Positions 24,672 through 33,766 of a stretch of DNA of 64,000 nt are shown here, piece by piece. The stretch comes from Desulfobulbaceae bacterium BRH_c16a (lineage in GTDB: Bacteria; Desulfobacterota; Desulfobulbia; Desulfobulbales; Desulfocapsaceae): assembly GCA_000961725.1 (NCBI GenBank), contig LADS01000021.1, positions 1-64,000 of the forward strand, in the 5' to 3' direction. The position numbers were made by a program, and so were the translations under genes. Every line of letters begins with the position of its first letter. Position 1 is the stretch's first letter. The notes under the pieces were generated by a model that was not told where the DNA came from, ran no database searches, and was given only the letters and a program-made list of their open reading frames with translations.

Positions 24672-27386
24672 ATGATGGAGCGTAGAAGGGCTGTTTTTCT
24701 AGATATATCTATTCTTAAAGAATTTTTCTTGCTATCCGTTGTCGTCCTTGTTTACTGCTCATTAATCTGGGCCGACTTTATTATAGGATTTCGTCTTCCT
24801 TTTCATGACACCATAGGTTTTTTTTATCCTTGGCGTCAGTTTTTTAGCGATTGTTTTCAACAAAGTGTCACGCCATTGTGGGATTCATGGAGCAATCCAG
24901 GCTTCCCCATTACTTTTTTAACTGCACCTCTATGGAACCCAATCGCTTATATTTTCAGCATAGCAAAAGATTACGATATCTATCGGATAATGGCGGAGAT
25001 ATATTTTCTTTCTTATCTTTCAGCGATTGGGTTTTATTATTGGCTAAGACACCAAAGAATTTCTCTGATCCTTTCTTTATCTGGTGCTGCCGCGTGGATA
25101 TCTTCCGCTCCTTTCCTGACCTCCATTCAAGGTATTACAATTTATACAACTATTTCCTTCATTCCCTGGATTTTTCTCGGAATTACTCTGCTTGTTGAAT
25201 CTGATAACTGGAGGAATTGTCTGGCAGGTGTAATTGTTACATCCATTGCGGTCTGGGTAATGATTGCTGGTGGATATACTGGATTAACCATCCCTGTTTT
25301 CTTTTTTGTGTTGATATATACCATCTTTTTATTGTGTTTGAATATAAAATCTACAGGCAGAAGTTCTCTTTACTTACTCCTAACCATCTTTTTGTCTTTG
25401 TTGTTAATTTCAGGACCAATCACAGATTATTTACACGTGAAAGAATATTTGATGAAATTGCGTGAGCTTGCTATAGGAGGATATGATCCTTTCACATCAA
25501 GCCTTCCTTTAAATTCGATTTGGACTTTGTTGCTTGGGAACGGAGGGTATCTCCCCAACATCACGATAGGACGGGCAGAGCAGCTGTACATGGGGACAGT
25601 TTTTTTTCTGGCGATTCCAGGATGTTTGATGATTCTTAAATTAAACAGAAAAGATCTGTTCTTTTTCATCTTCTCCGTGTTTGTATTTCTTTCGGCTATG
25701 GGATCGGTATCTCCAGTGGCAAGATTTGTCGTGGAGACTATTCCATTACTATCCTTATTCCGACATCATGTTTTCTGGAGTTCATTGTTTATATTCTTAT
25801 TACTAACTCTCTCATTACGATTATTGAATCGCCTCATAGAGGATAAAGAATTAGGGGAAATATCTTTTATTAAGATTGGGACGTTTTATTTGATGTTTGT
25901 CGGTGTATTTTTGGCCGGAGCATTCTGTTCAGTCGATTCAGAAATACAATTTTCAGATCATTTTGTTTTCTCATATTTTGAAATTTTCCAATATTTGTTT
26001 TTCATTTTTTTACTTGTTTATATCCTCTTTTTTGCAATAATGAAAGATTATCTTCAAAAGAGATATTTCACAGGTGCCTTGTTTGCATTAGTTGTAATAT
26101 TTTTGTCATCATTAGTCTGGTTACTGCAGTTTCGAGGGTTGGAGATGCTATCTGTCTTTGCCGAGACAGTTGGAGGGGAAGCTACGTATCTCGAAACCAC
26201 TGGATTGAGCTTGAAAAGCAAACTACTTGTAAATAGAATATCATTTCCATCAATTGTAATGCTTCTTGAAGATCTGAGCTATTTGTTTGTCCTTCTTTCT
26301 GCTTTCATTGTAGTGACATTCAAATATTTTCAATCTAAAAAGAATGTCTGGTTATATTGCTTTATTATTATCTCTGCTGTGGATATGGTTTGCGTATCAC
26401 ATAGATACTTTCACGGGAATTTGCAGTACCTAGGAAATACCGTGGAGTCGGACAAATATTTTTTGGAAGAGAAGGTGCTAGATGTGTCTAAACTGGAAAA
26501 ATTTCAAGATGGTTATTATAGTTCAACACGTATTGAATCAAGCGTTATAAAAGGAGATCTCATTGAATTTGAGATCGAAATGTTGGATCCTCCTGATTCG
26601 TCTATGACTGTATTTATTATTATCTATAAAAATGGCAGCTCACAAAGAGTTATTGAAAAAGAATTCAATTATAGCGATTTTAATAATAATAAAATTATTT
26701 TTTCCGGGCTAGCTAGGAATTCCTTGTCAAATTTTTCATTTGAAATCAGATTTTATAACTGCATGTCAATTCCCCGACCTCGTACAGCTAAGGTATCTTT
26801 CTATAGAACAGTTCCGTCTATCAGTTTTAACCAATCTGAGCGGCCGCTAACCCATGTCAATAATGATAGATTAACAGGGGCAGATGATAAGCCTCAATTT
26901 TATCACAATCGGACCCCTGTTCTGAGTTCGTATATGCCTTTATTTCATCCTGTGGTCAGAGACTTGGTTAACGAGAAAAATGGTAGATCAATTTTTGCCA
27001 AGTTGCTATGGATCATTCCGGTTAATAAGGATGTCGATACGAATTCATGGCTTGAATTTGCAAAAGAGCCGGATATTAAGTTCATACAATTATCCCCGAA
27101 CTCACTGCAGGCTGATATTGTTGCAGACGGACCTTCAAAGCTTGTCTGGTCGGATGCATGGGATTCAGGTTGGAGAGCCACCTTGAATGACCAGGAAATT
27201 GTAGTTGAAAAATCTCTGGGAGCTCTCAAAGCAATAACAATACCCGCAGGGCGGTCCATTATCAATTTCTCCTATCATCGAAAAGATCGTGAAGTAAGCA
27301 TGGTGTTAACAATTCTAGGAATTCTCTTAGTCGTTGTGTTTATGGGAATTATTTTTTTAAATCGAAAAGCACCACATTGTACTTAA
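24672..27386 (+). CDS. YfhO-family GT-C-like membrane protein
   Basis: A protein of about 904 residues with roughly fourteen hydrophobic segments between residues 12 and 580, and a large extracytoplasmic region before a final helix near 870-895. The first periplasmic loop has F-H-D-T and W-S-N-P-G-F-P and the C-terminal domain has the W-D-S-G-W-R-A-T, then I-P-A-G-R-S-I-I-N-F-S-Y-H pattern of YfhO proteins (PF09586), GT-C relatives that use undecaprenyl-phosphate-sugars to decorate polymers outside the cell. In-frame ATGs at 24672 and 24675 lie just after a GAGG; an upstream TTG is less likely. Together with the ArnC-like and SMR-like genes it would complete a sugar loading, flipping and transfer route. 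Acceptor unknown. Confidence 0.75.
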   Translation: MMERRRAVFLDISILKEFFLLSVVVLVYCSLIWADFIIGFRLPFHDTIGFFYPWRQFFSDCFQQSVTPLWDSWSNPGFPITFLTAPLWNPIAYIFSIAKDYDIYRIMAEIYFLSYLSAIGFYYWLRHQRISLILSLSGAAAWISSAPFLTSIQGITIYTTISFIPWIFLGITLLVESDNWRNCLAGVIVTSIAVWVMIAGGYTGLTIPVFFFVLIYTIFLLCLNIKSTGRSSLYLLLTIFLSLLLISGPITDYLHVKEYLMKLRELAIGGYDPFTSSLPLNSIWTLLLGNGGYLPNITIGRAEQLYMGTVFFLAIPGCLMILKLNRKDLFFFIFSVFVFLSAMGSVSPVARFVVETIPLLSLFRHHVFWSSLFIFLLLTLSLRLLNRLIEDKELGEISFIKIGTFYLMFVGVFLAGAFCSVDSEIQFSDHFVFSYFEIFQYLFFIFLLVYILFFAIMKDYLQKRYFTGALFALVVIFLSSLVWLLQFRGLEMLSVFAETVGGEATYLETTGLSLKSKLLVNRISFPSIVMLLEDLSYLFVLLSAFIVVTFKYFQSKKNVWLYCFIIISAVDMVCVSHRYFHGNLQYLGNTVESDKYFLEEKVLDVSKLEKFQDGYYSSTRIESSVIKGDLIEFEIEMLDPPDSSMTVFIIIYKNGSSQRVIEKEFNYSDFNNNKIIFSGLARNSLSNFSFEIRFYNCMSIPRPRTAKVSFYRTVPSISFNQSERPLTHVNNDRLTGADDKPQFYHNRTPVLSSYMPLFHPVVRDLVNEKNGRSIFAKLLWIIPVNKDVDTNSWLEFAKEPDIKFIQLSPNSLQADIVADGPSKLVWSDAWDSGWRATLNDQEIVVEKSLGALKAITIPAGRSIINFSYHRKDREVSMVLTILGILLVVVFMGIIFLNRKAPHCT

Positions 27387-27414
27387 TCTTTTAAATTCAA
27401 ATCTCTTAAAATCG

Positions 27415-28554
27415 ATGTTGAGAAAAAAATGTATATTTCTTTTTCCGCCGAATAAAAACCGTCTTAATTCTCTGGCCGATATTCTGAATGGTATCTCACG
27501 GCCGGAAAGATATTTATTCTATGGGTTAGATTTTTTTAAGCGATGCGGCATTCCTTTAGCCCACAATTTACAATCAGTTCCTTTGAACTGGATACAGGCC
27601 ATAGTTAAGGTTGTTCATAAAAGAATATGCAGCAGGTTGTTTATTTATTATGGTGAGATAGAGTGGGTTTTCCCTGTATTTACATCTTTATTTCGCAGTC
27701 CATTGCTGTTCGTTTTTTCTGAACGTATTATGCTGGCAATGTGCTATTGGCGACTATGCTATTTATTGCCGAAGCGGCCCACTGTATTTCTTCCGATGGG
27801 ATTGCCTGAGAAGCTTGAAGTATTGAGTCTTAAGCGCCCTAGAATGTTTCGATTAGTTATTGATTCATTGAGAGACATTGATAGAATTATTTGTGTGAGC
27901 AAGTTAGAGGAACAATTTCTCAATGAAAAATATGGCTTAGATAATACAATTTTCATTAGGGCTGGTGTCGACACATATTATTTTTCACCGATCTGCAGCA
28001 AAGAAGATGTTGATGTGATGAGTATTGGAGCAGATAAATTCCGGGATTTTGAATTACTTTTAGAATCGGCAAGGCAATTAAAAGAGATTTCTTTTTGCAT
28101 AATCACAACACATAAAATTGCCAATGGTTTTAAAGACGTCCCTGGAAATATGCAAGTCTTGACTGATGTGCCAATGTCTGAAATTAGGCCGTATATCGGA
28201 AGAGGACGTATTCTCGCACTTCCGGTAATACCAAATTCGTATTCAGGTGCAACCACTGTACTGCTCCAAGCGATGGCTATGGGAAAGGCTGTCATTGCTA
28301 ATCAAGAAGGCGCAAATAAAATAGGATATCCTTTTTATGATAGAAAAAATCTCATTTACGTGAAAAGTTGCGATATTTTCGAACTTAATAAAGAAATAAA
28401 AACTCTTCTTCATGATGATGTTTTAAGAAAAATGATTGGCAGCGAAGCAAGGAAGATTGTTCTAGAACAGCTTGGTTTGGAAGATTTTCATCGGAATTTA
28501 TTAGGAATACTAGATGAGACACATGTGAATGCTTGGGGTACTCATATATTATAA
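27415..28554 (+). CDS. GT4-family glycosyltransferase
   Basis: A 379-residue GT-B enzyme. The N-terminal half lacks clear marks; the C-terminal half has the usual R-I-I-C-V-S-K-L-E near residue 160, I-R-A-G-V-D-T-Y-Y-F near 182, and P-N-S-Y-S-G-A-T-T-V-L-L-Q-A-M-A-M-G-K-A-V-I-A near 278, where the E-x7-E motif of the family is replaced by a less acidic sequence. The binding site is weak. It starts 28 bases after the YfhO-like gene. Donor and acceptor are unknown. Confidence 0.75.
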   Translation: MLRKKCIFLFPPNKNRLNSLADILNGISRPERYLFYGLDFFKRCGIPLAHNLQSVPLNWIQAIVKVVHKRICSRLFIYYGEIEWVFPVFTSLFRSPLLFVFSERIMLAMCYWRLCYLLPKRPTVFLPMGLPEKLEVLSLKRPRMFRLVIDSLRDIDRIICVSKLEEQFLNEKYGLDNTIFIRAGVDTYYFSPICSKEDVDVMSIGADKFRDFELLLESARQLKEISFCIITTHKIANGFKDVPGNMQVLTDVPMSEIRPYIGRGRILALPVIPNSYSGATTVLLQAMAMGKAVIANQEGANKIGYPFYDRKNLIYVKSCDIFELNKEIKTLLHDDVLRKMIGSEARKIVLEQLGLEDFHRNLLGILDETHVNAWGTHIL

Positions 28555-28569
28555 GTAGGAGGCGGAAAG

Positions 28570-29604
28570 ATGGAAATTACCAGCAAATGTATATTGGGTG
28601 AGAGATATATGAGATCCGGGAATGCGCACAGATATATTTCCGGAGAACGATTGAAAGCTTGTGAAGCAATACGTGTTCTCATCCAAGCAGAAGGTAAGGA
28701 CGTCGAAAATATCTGTCTTTGTGGTTGTCAGATCGACGATCAGTTACTAGCTACAATTGATAGATGGGGGCTCTCTGTTTCTGTTGTTTTATGCAACAAT
28801 TGTGGACTCGTTCGCTTGAACCCTCGATGGGACAAGGCTACATATATTAAAGTCTACCAAAATCATTTTTGGCCCCTCCAAACGGGTTCTTTTGTGGTTG
28901 ATAGAAAACGTTTTGATTTAAGCGTTGAAAGGGCTACTTTTTTTGCCGACACATTACAGAAAACATTTGATCTTAAAGGTAAGAAGGTTGTCGAGATAGG
29001 ATGCAGCTATGGCGCTGGATTAACACGATTAAAAAATTCTGGCGCAGAATTAGTGGGGTACGACTACGACGAACGAATTATTAAAATCGGCAGAGAGTAC
29101 TCAGGTCTTGAGCTTCGGGCCGGAGGGCTGGAAGGGGCGTTGAATGACAGCGAAAAATACGATCTAGTTATCCTGAAGCATGTCTTTGAGCATTTTCTTG
29201 ACCCTTTGACTGAAGCAAGGAAACTGAGGAACCTGTTGAAGGAAAATGGCAGGGTGTTTATTGAGGTACCCGGTGTTTTTAACGAGAGTCTCTGGCTTCA
29301 AGATCCAATTATGGTGTTCAATGCTTTCCATACATATTATTACTCTTTTTCAACATTGGCAAAAACCATGAAGATGAGTGGCTTTGTCGGTGATTCTCCT
29401 GAAAATGAGTGTATCATTTCATCATGGCGCCAAACAGAAGATGTATCTGTCGTTCCTTGGCATGATCCTTCTGGAGCCTCAAAGACATTACAGTTTCTTC
29501 TTAAAAAAGAAGAAGACAGAAAGAAAAAGATGAATGTTGGTTTCTTTCAAAAGTTGATAAGTTATCCCATAAAAATGAAAAATTCCTTCCAGACAATAAA
29601 ATAA
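28570..29604 (+). CDS. methyltransferase with N-terminal cysteine-rich (zinc-ribbon-like) segment
   Basis: A 344-residue protein. Residues 50-85 contain C-L-C-G-C and, further on, C-N-N-C-G-L-V-R-L-N-P-R, a layout seen in SAM-dependent methyltransferases of sugar-nucleotide and glycan clusters in which a putative zinc-binding domain precedes the catalytic domain. The methyltransferase core follows: V-V-E-I-G-C-S-Y-G near residue 140, V-G-Y-D-Y-D near 162, and L-K-H-V-F-E-H-F-L-D near 200, then F-I-E-V-P-G. An AGGAGG stands about 8 bases before the ATG, one of the best binding sites in the cluster. It probably C- or O-methylates a sugar; the target is unknown. Confidence 0.8.
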   Translation: MEITSKCILGERYMRSGNAHRYISGERLKACEAIRVLIQAEGKDVENICLCGCQIDDQLLATIDRWGLSVSVVLCNNCGLVRLNPRWDKATYIKVYQNHFWPLQTGSFVVDRKRFDLSVERATFFADTLQKTFDLKGKKVVEIGCSYGAGLTRLKNSGAELVGYDYDERIIKIGREYSGLELRAGGLEGALNDSEKYDLVILKHVFEHFLDPLTEARKLRNLLKENGRVFIEVPGVFNESLWLQDPIMVFNAFHTYYYSFSTLAKTMKMSGFVGDSPENECIISSWRQTEDVSVVPWHDPSGASKTLQFLLKKEEDRKKKMNVGFFQKLISYPIKMKNSFQTIK

Positions 29605-29635
29605 CGTGTTTTGGACAAGATTTGACAGAATAGAA

Positions 29636-30625
29636 ATGCAGAAACTTTTATTTAAGAAAAAAATCGCAACAGTCGCGATAAATTTTAAGTCAACTTCAGG
29701 GCCTTGGGGTGGAGCAAATGTATTTATCCTGCAACTAAAAAAAGCTCTCGAGTTTTGCGGAATGAAAGTCAGGTTCGATCTTAAAGGTAAGGTGGACCTC
29801 ATCTTTATGATTGACCCAAGGGAAGATTTGCAGCGAACCGCCTTTGGACTGAAAGAGATAAGAAGATATAAAGCAAATTATCCCGATGTGAAAATCGTCC
29901 ACAGGATCAACGAGTGTGACCAGCGGAAGATGACGCAATTTATGGATAATATATTGCGGGAAGGAAACGAGATTGCAGATTATACAGTTTTTATCTCACA
30001 ATGGTTGCGGGACTATTTTGCCGAGCGATGGTTCGATGTCGACAAACCTCACACTATTATATATAACGGTGCCGATCCCGCAATCTTTCAACCCATAGGG
30101 AGTTCAATATGGGACCAGAAAGAACCTTTGCGAATGGTCACTCATCACTGGTCGGACAATCCAATGAAAGGGTTCCCGATCTACGAACAGATAGATAATC
30201 TGATTGCAGATGGCAAACTTGGCGGTTGCCAACTTTGGATTATTGGCAGATGGCCTGAGAAAATCAAATGGCGGAGTGCCAAAACGTTTCCTCCCGCAAA
30301 CGGTCAAAGGCTTGCCGGCCTTCTCCGACAATGCCACCTCTATATTACGGCAAGTCTCTGGGAACCTTGTGGAATGCACCACGTCGAAGGGGCTCAATGT
30401 GGTCTGCCTCTGCTTTGTCACGTAAATGGCGGTGGAATAGTAGAGGCCGCTGAAAAATACGGAATGGTCTATTCTGATAACGATTGTCTCATAGAGATGT
30501 TGGAACAGGCAAAAAAACAATATTGGCTGTTGCGCGACCGGGTCCTTCTGAATATGCCAAGCGGTTATCGCATGAATGCGGATTATGTTCGGGTAATCCA
30601 GTTTGTTCTTACGAAAAGCCAATAA
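29636..30625 (+). CDS. GT4-family glycosyltransferase
   Basis: About 329 residues with a GT-B fold. Near the N-terminus is S-G-P-W-G-G-A-N, the acceptor-side glycine loop; I-Y-N-G-A-D near residue 148, T-H-H-W-S-D-N-P-M-K-G near 172, and A-S-L-W-E-P-C-G-M-H-H-V-E-G near 243 with the E-x7-E-type motif follow. The T-H-H-W block defines a recurrent branch of uncharacterised glycosyltransferases. The ATG at 29636 matches the expected start; a GTG at 29606 would add ten residues. The next gene starts 13 bases later and encodes another GT-B-like protein, so the two may act one after the other. Confidence 0.8.
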   Translation: MQKLLFKKKIATVAINFKSTSGPWGGANVFILQLKKALEFCGMKVRFDLKGKVDLIFMIDPREDLQRTAFGLKEIRRYKANYPDVKIVHRINECDQRKMTQFMDNILREGNEIADYTVFISQWLRDYFAERWFDVDKPHTIIYNGADPAIFQPIGSSIWDQKEPLRMVTHHWSDNPMKGFPIYEQIDNLIADGKLGGCQLWIIGRWPEKIKWRSAKTFPPANGQRLAGLLRQCHLYITASLWEPCGMHHVEGAQCGLPLLCHVNGGGIVEAAEKYGMVYSDNDCLIEMLEQAKKQYWLLRDRVLLNMPSGYRMNADYVRVIQFVLTKSQ

Positions 30626-30638
30626 TGGGCATTAAAAG

Positions 30639-31736
30639 ATGATCATGATTGGTTTTATTGTCGATGGCCGTGTACCGTCAGTTTCAGGCTGCATCAGGAA
30701 CGGCAATCCGTGGGCTCTTTTTTCTGGCTGGGGGAGTACTACACCCGTCGCTGTGATGCGATTTAGCTGGATCGCAGAATACATCAACCGCACAGTCGAT
30801 GGGGTCCGCTACGAGTTGTATAAACCGTGGCGAAGGTACGACGCAGTTATTTTTCTCAAGTCCATGAATCGTGAGTCAATCTCCCTGCAACATGTATTGA
30901 AAAAAAAAGGCACTTGGACCATTTTCGATGCTAATGTTGATTATTTCACAGAAGCAACCGGCACCTTTTTCTATGATGGAATGGCACCTTCCAAAGAACA
31001 GCAGGAGAATGCCTTACAAATGGCCGGGCAATGCAATGGCATTATCGCCGACTCTCGTTACATTGAGAAGGTGGTGCGACGCTTCAAACGACATGTGTCA
31101 ACCATCTCCGATAATGTCCTTGATCAGCATATAGTTAGAGGTTCAAATTGGGATCTGAAGAAAGATAAACCTCTTGAGCTCATTTGGTGCGGCCAGGCTG
31201 TTAAACTATTTGAACTCCTGACTGTCAAAGAAGTTCTTTTAGAATGGCGAGAAAGGATATTCCTGAAGATCATCACCAATTCACTTGATTCAATCCAGAA
31301 ATGGTACCCTCCATACTTGGAGGAATTTGAGTCCCTGTTGAGGCAGGTACCACATGCGATTCTTCCGTTTGAATCCATTGACGCCCTGATGAATAACTAC
31401 GATAACGGGGGCGTTTTCATTGCCCCAAGGTTTCTCGACAACTCCTACAATCTTGGTCATACAGAATGGAAAATCACTCTGCCTATGGCCAGAGGCAGAG
31501 TAGTTCTCTGCAGTCCCCAGCCCAGCTACTGCGAGGTTGCCGAGAGGTCGGCTAACAAGGGCATACGAGTTTGCAGTGATTCTGAGAGTTGGCTGAAAGC
31601 CTTGACTGAGCTTACGAGTCCTTCATTTGATTGGGTTAAAGAGCAACAGGCGGCATGCGACGTCGTGAAAAAGTACTACGCTACCAGCAGTATTGCCGAA
31701 GCACATCTGCGGTTTATTCAGCTGAGTCTTGCATGA
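30639..31736 (+). CDS. GT-B-like glycosyltransferase, unassigned
   Basis: A 365-residue soluble protein. Visible marks are an N-terminal I-G-F-I-V-D-G strand, the S-G-W-G-S-T-T-P loop near residue 28, K-K-G-T-W-T-I-F-D-A-N near 86, a middle G-I-I-A-D-S-R-Y-I-E near 130, and L-E-L-I-W-C-G-Q-A near 177. I cannot place it in a named family; the D-S-R-Y-I-E block and overall layout resemble GT4 enzymes, but the strong E-x7-E motif is missing. It follows a GT4 gene closely and precedes a 79-base gap with no recognised signal. Function in glycan assembly is inferred. Confidence 0.6.
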   Translation: MIMIGFIVDGRVPSVSGCIRNGNPWALFSGWGSTTPVAVMRFSWIAEYINRTVDGVRYELYKPWRRYDAVIFLKSMNRESISLQHVLKKKGTWTIFDANVDYFTEATGTFFYDGMAPSKEQQENALQMAGQCNGIIADSRYIEKVVRRFKRHVSTISDNVLDQHIVRGSNWDLKKDKPLELIWCGQAVKLFELLTVKEVLLEWRERIFLKIITNSLDSIQKWYPPYLEEFESLLRQVPHAILPFESIDALMNNYDNGGVFIAPRFLDNSYNLGHTEWKITLPMARGRVVLCSPQPSYCEVAERSANKGIRVCSDSESWLKALTELTSPSFDWVKEQQAACDVVKKYYATSSIAEAHLRFIQLSLA

Positions 31737-31815
31737 ATTTAGAGGGCCTTTTCAGGCTGCACAGTCTTCGGTTAATTTCACCTAAGATATCGAATCGTTA
31801 CATCTTGAGGCGTAA

Positions 31816-32616
31816 ATGAAGAAGGAAGTTAAGCAACTAGTGTGGCAACTCCTAGTGTCCGGAGTGAGGCTTCTCCCAGGTGCTTTAGTGAAACAGCTTT
31901 GCGCGTTAGCCTTTGATAGCAGGCAATCCAAGAGCAATGCGAAAGAGCATTTGAGAACCCTTTTGGATATTCAGTTCAGATTGCGATGGTATATCGATCA
32001 ACAGGCCATCATCTGTGATGGCGGCGTCCACCCAAAACACAGGCTGACTGATTATCATCGGTTTTTTGTCGAAAGAATATCGTCTGGCGATACAGTGCTG
32101 GATATAGGTTGCGGATGCGGTGCTTTGGCATTGTCTATGGCACGGTGTGGAGCGAGAGTTACCGGCATTGATATTGATTCATCCCATATTGCCAAGGCGC
32201 GATCTGAATTTTCTTGTGAGAATGTCCTATATATGGTTGGCGATGTCACCAGCAATCTGCCCTCAGGTGATTTCAGTGTCATTGTCATGTCGAACGTTCT
32301 CGAACATCTCGAAAAGAGGGCATTACTACTGCGGTCTCTCGTAAATAAATACTCTCCAAGGGCCATTCTCATCAGGGTTCCGATGAGTAATCGTCATTGG
32401 GAAGTTCCTTTACGACAGGAGTTGGGATTGCCCCATTTCAGTGATCCTACGCATTGTGTGGAGTACACGTTTGAATCGTTCATGGAGGAAATGAAACTGG
32501 CTCAGTTGCTTCCGGTTTTTTCTGATATTATCTGGGGGGAAATCTGGGCCGAAGTGCGCAGCAATAATGCATCTGGTGAATCCATCCAATTGACGGGGAA
32601 TAAGCAGAATGAGTAG
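31816..32616 (+). CDS. class I SAM-dependent methyltransferase
   Basis: A 266-residue methyltransferase of the Methyltransf_11/UbiG type. Motif I V-L-D-I-G-C-G-C-G is near residue 95, G-I-D-I-D near 117, motif IV V-I-V-M-S-N-V-L-E-H-L near 155. An N-terminal stretch of about 85 residues with hydrophobic patches precedes the core and may contact membrane or lipid-linked substrate. GAGG lies about 6 bases before the ATG. Its stop is overlapped by the next gene by 8 bases. It could be a terminal methylating enzyme for a glycan chain, but nothing here proves it. Confidence 0.8.
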   Translation: MKKEVKQLVWQLLVSGVRLLPGALVKQLCALAFDSRQSKSNAKEHLRTLLDIQFRLRWYIDQQAIICDGGVHPKHRLTDYHRFFVERISSGDTVLDIGCGCGALALSMARCGARVTGIDIDSSHIAKARSEFSCENVLYMVGDVTSNLPSGDFSVIVMSNVLEHLEKRALLLRSLVNKYSPRAILIRVPMSNRHWEVPLRQELGLPHFSDPTHCVEYTFESFMEEMKLAQLLPVFSDIIWGEIWAEVRSNNASGESIQLTGNKQNE

Positions 32617-33748
32617 TCGGCACTTGATCGACAGGGTAAAAGCTTTGATTTACGATGTTTATGTTTTTATCATGACGCATGGAAAAGAATTCCTTCGTTG
32701 GCGAAAACAAGCGTCTGGTGGAGTTGGTTGTCGTGTCTTCTATGGCCATGATCATATTCCTTCCCCTGGTGAAAAAGCTTCAGGTGGAATCATAAAATGT
32801 CAAGACCTGCAGAAGGACTTTCCTAATGTTGTGAGAGGCGCAAATGTCTTATATCTCGTGAGCAGCGCCTTGCCGACATGTCCCGAAATTCTGGTTAAAT
32901 ACACAAAAAAGAGCTGTGTTAAGCTCATAGTCAATCAAAACGGTGTGGCCTTTCCAGCGTATCATGGGAACAACCTCGAAAAGATGAACGGTCCACGCCG
33001 CTTTCTTTTACAGCAGGCGGACCATGTAATTTATCAGAGTGATTATTGCAAAATCAGCGCTGACAAATATCTTACAGATACAGTCGAAAATTATTCAATA
33101 CTTCATAATCCAGTTGATGTGCAGTTTTTCCTCCCCGCGAAAAAGCCAGCAAGGCCAACGAAGCCTGTTTTGCTTATGGCCGGGAGTCATGGTTTTTTTT
33201 ACCGAATTTCTTCTGCAGTACAAGTGTTGTCGTCTCTCAAAAAGCTTGGCATTGAGGCCAAACTCATGATCTATGGACGTCTTGCCTGGAAAAATGATGC
33301 GGAAGAGTGTCGTAAAGAGCTCATCGCCGTATGTCGGAAGTACGGTGCCGAAGATATGGTGGAATTTGGTAAATCTTATCGACAAATTGATGCACCTTCG
33401 ATATATCAATCCGCAGATTTATTAATCCATACTCAATACAACGATGCATGCCCAAGGACAGTTGTCGAGGCCATGGCTTGTGGATTACCGATTGTTTATT
33501 CCAAGAGCGGCGGAGTTCCGGAACTGGTAGGTGAGGAGGCTGGACGTGGAGTTTCTGTGCCAATGGATTGGGAAAAAGTACATCCTCCCAATCCTGATCA
33601 AATGGCAGAGGCAGTTGTCGAGGTACTCTCCTCAATTGATCAATATGCTACTGCGGCAAGAGAAAGAGCTGTAAAGCGATTCGATGTAAGAGACTGGCTG
33701 GAAGCACATAAAAAAATATTTGAAACTGTATTGGGACAGGATAGGTAA
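32609..33748 (+). CDS. GT4-family glycosyltransferase
   Basis: A 379-residue GT-B enzyme. The donor-binding half shows I-L-H-N-P-V-D near residue 168, L-M-A-G-S-H-G near 190, M-I-Y-G-R-L near 222 and P-R-T-V-V-E-A-M-A-C-G-L-P-I-V near 283, ending with S-G-G-V-P-E-L-V-G. The first residues are basic and hydrophobic. The start lies inside the upstream methyltransferase gene (8-base overlap), so the pair is translationally coupled. Specificity unknown. Confidence 0.82.
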   Translation: MSSRHLIDRVKALIYDVYVFIMTHGKEFLRWRKQASGGVGCRVFYGHDHIPSPGEKASGGIIKCQDLQKDFPNVVRGANVLYLVSSALPTCPEILVKYTKKSCVKLIVNQNGVAFPAYHGNNLEKMNGPRRFLLQQADHVIYQSDYCKISADKYLTDTVENYSILHNPVDVQFFLPAKKPARPTKPVLLMAGSHGFFYRISSAVQVLSSLKKLGIEAKLMIYGRLAWKNDAEECRKELIAVCRKYGAEDMVEFGKSYRQIDAPSIYQSADLLIHTQYNDACPRTVVEAMACGLPIVYSKSGGVPELVGEEAGRGVSVPMDWEKVHPPNPDQMAEAVVEVLSSIDQYATAARERAVKRFDVRDWLEAHKKIFETVLGQDR

Positions 33749-33766
33749 AAGGTCAGGAACACAAAC

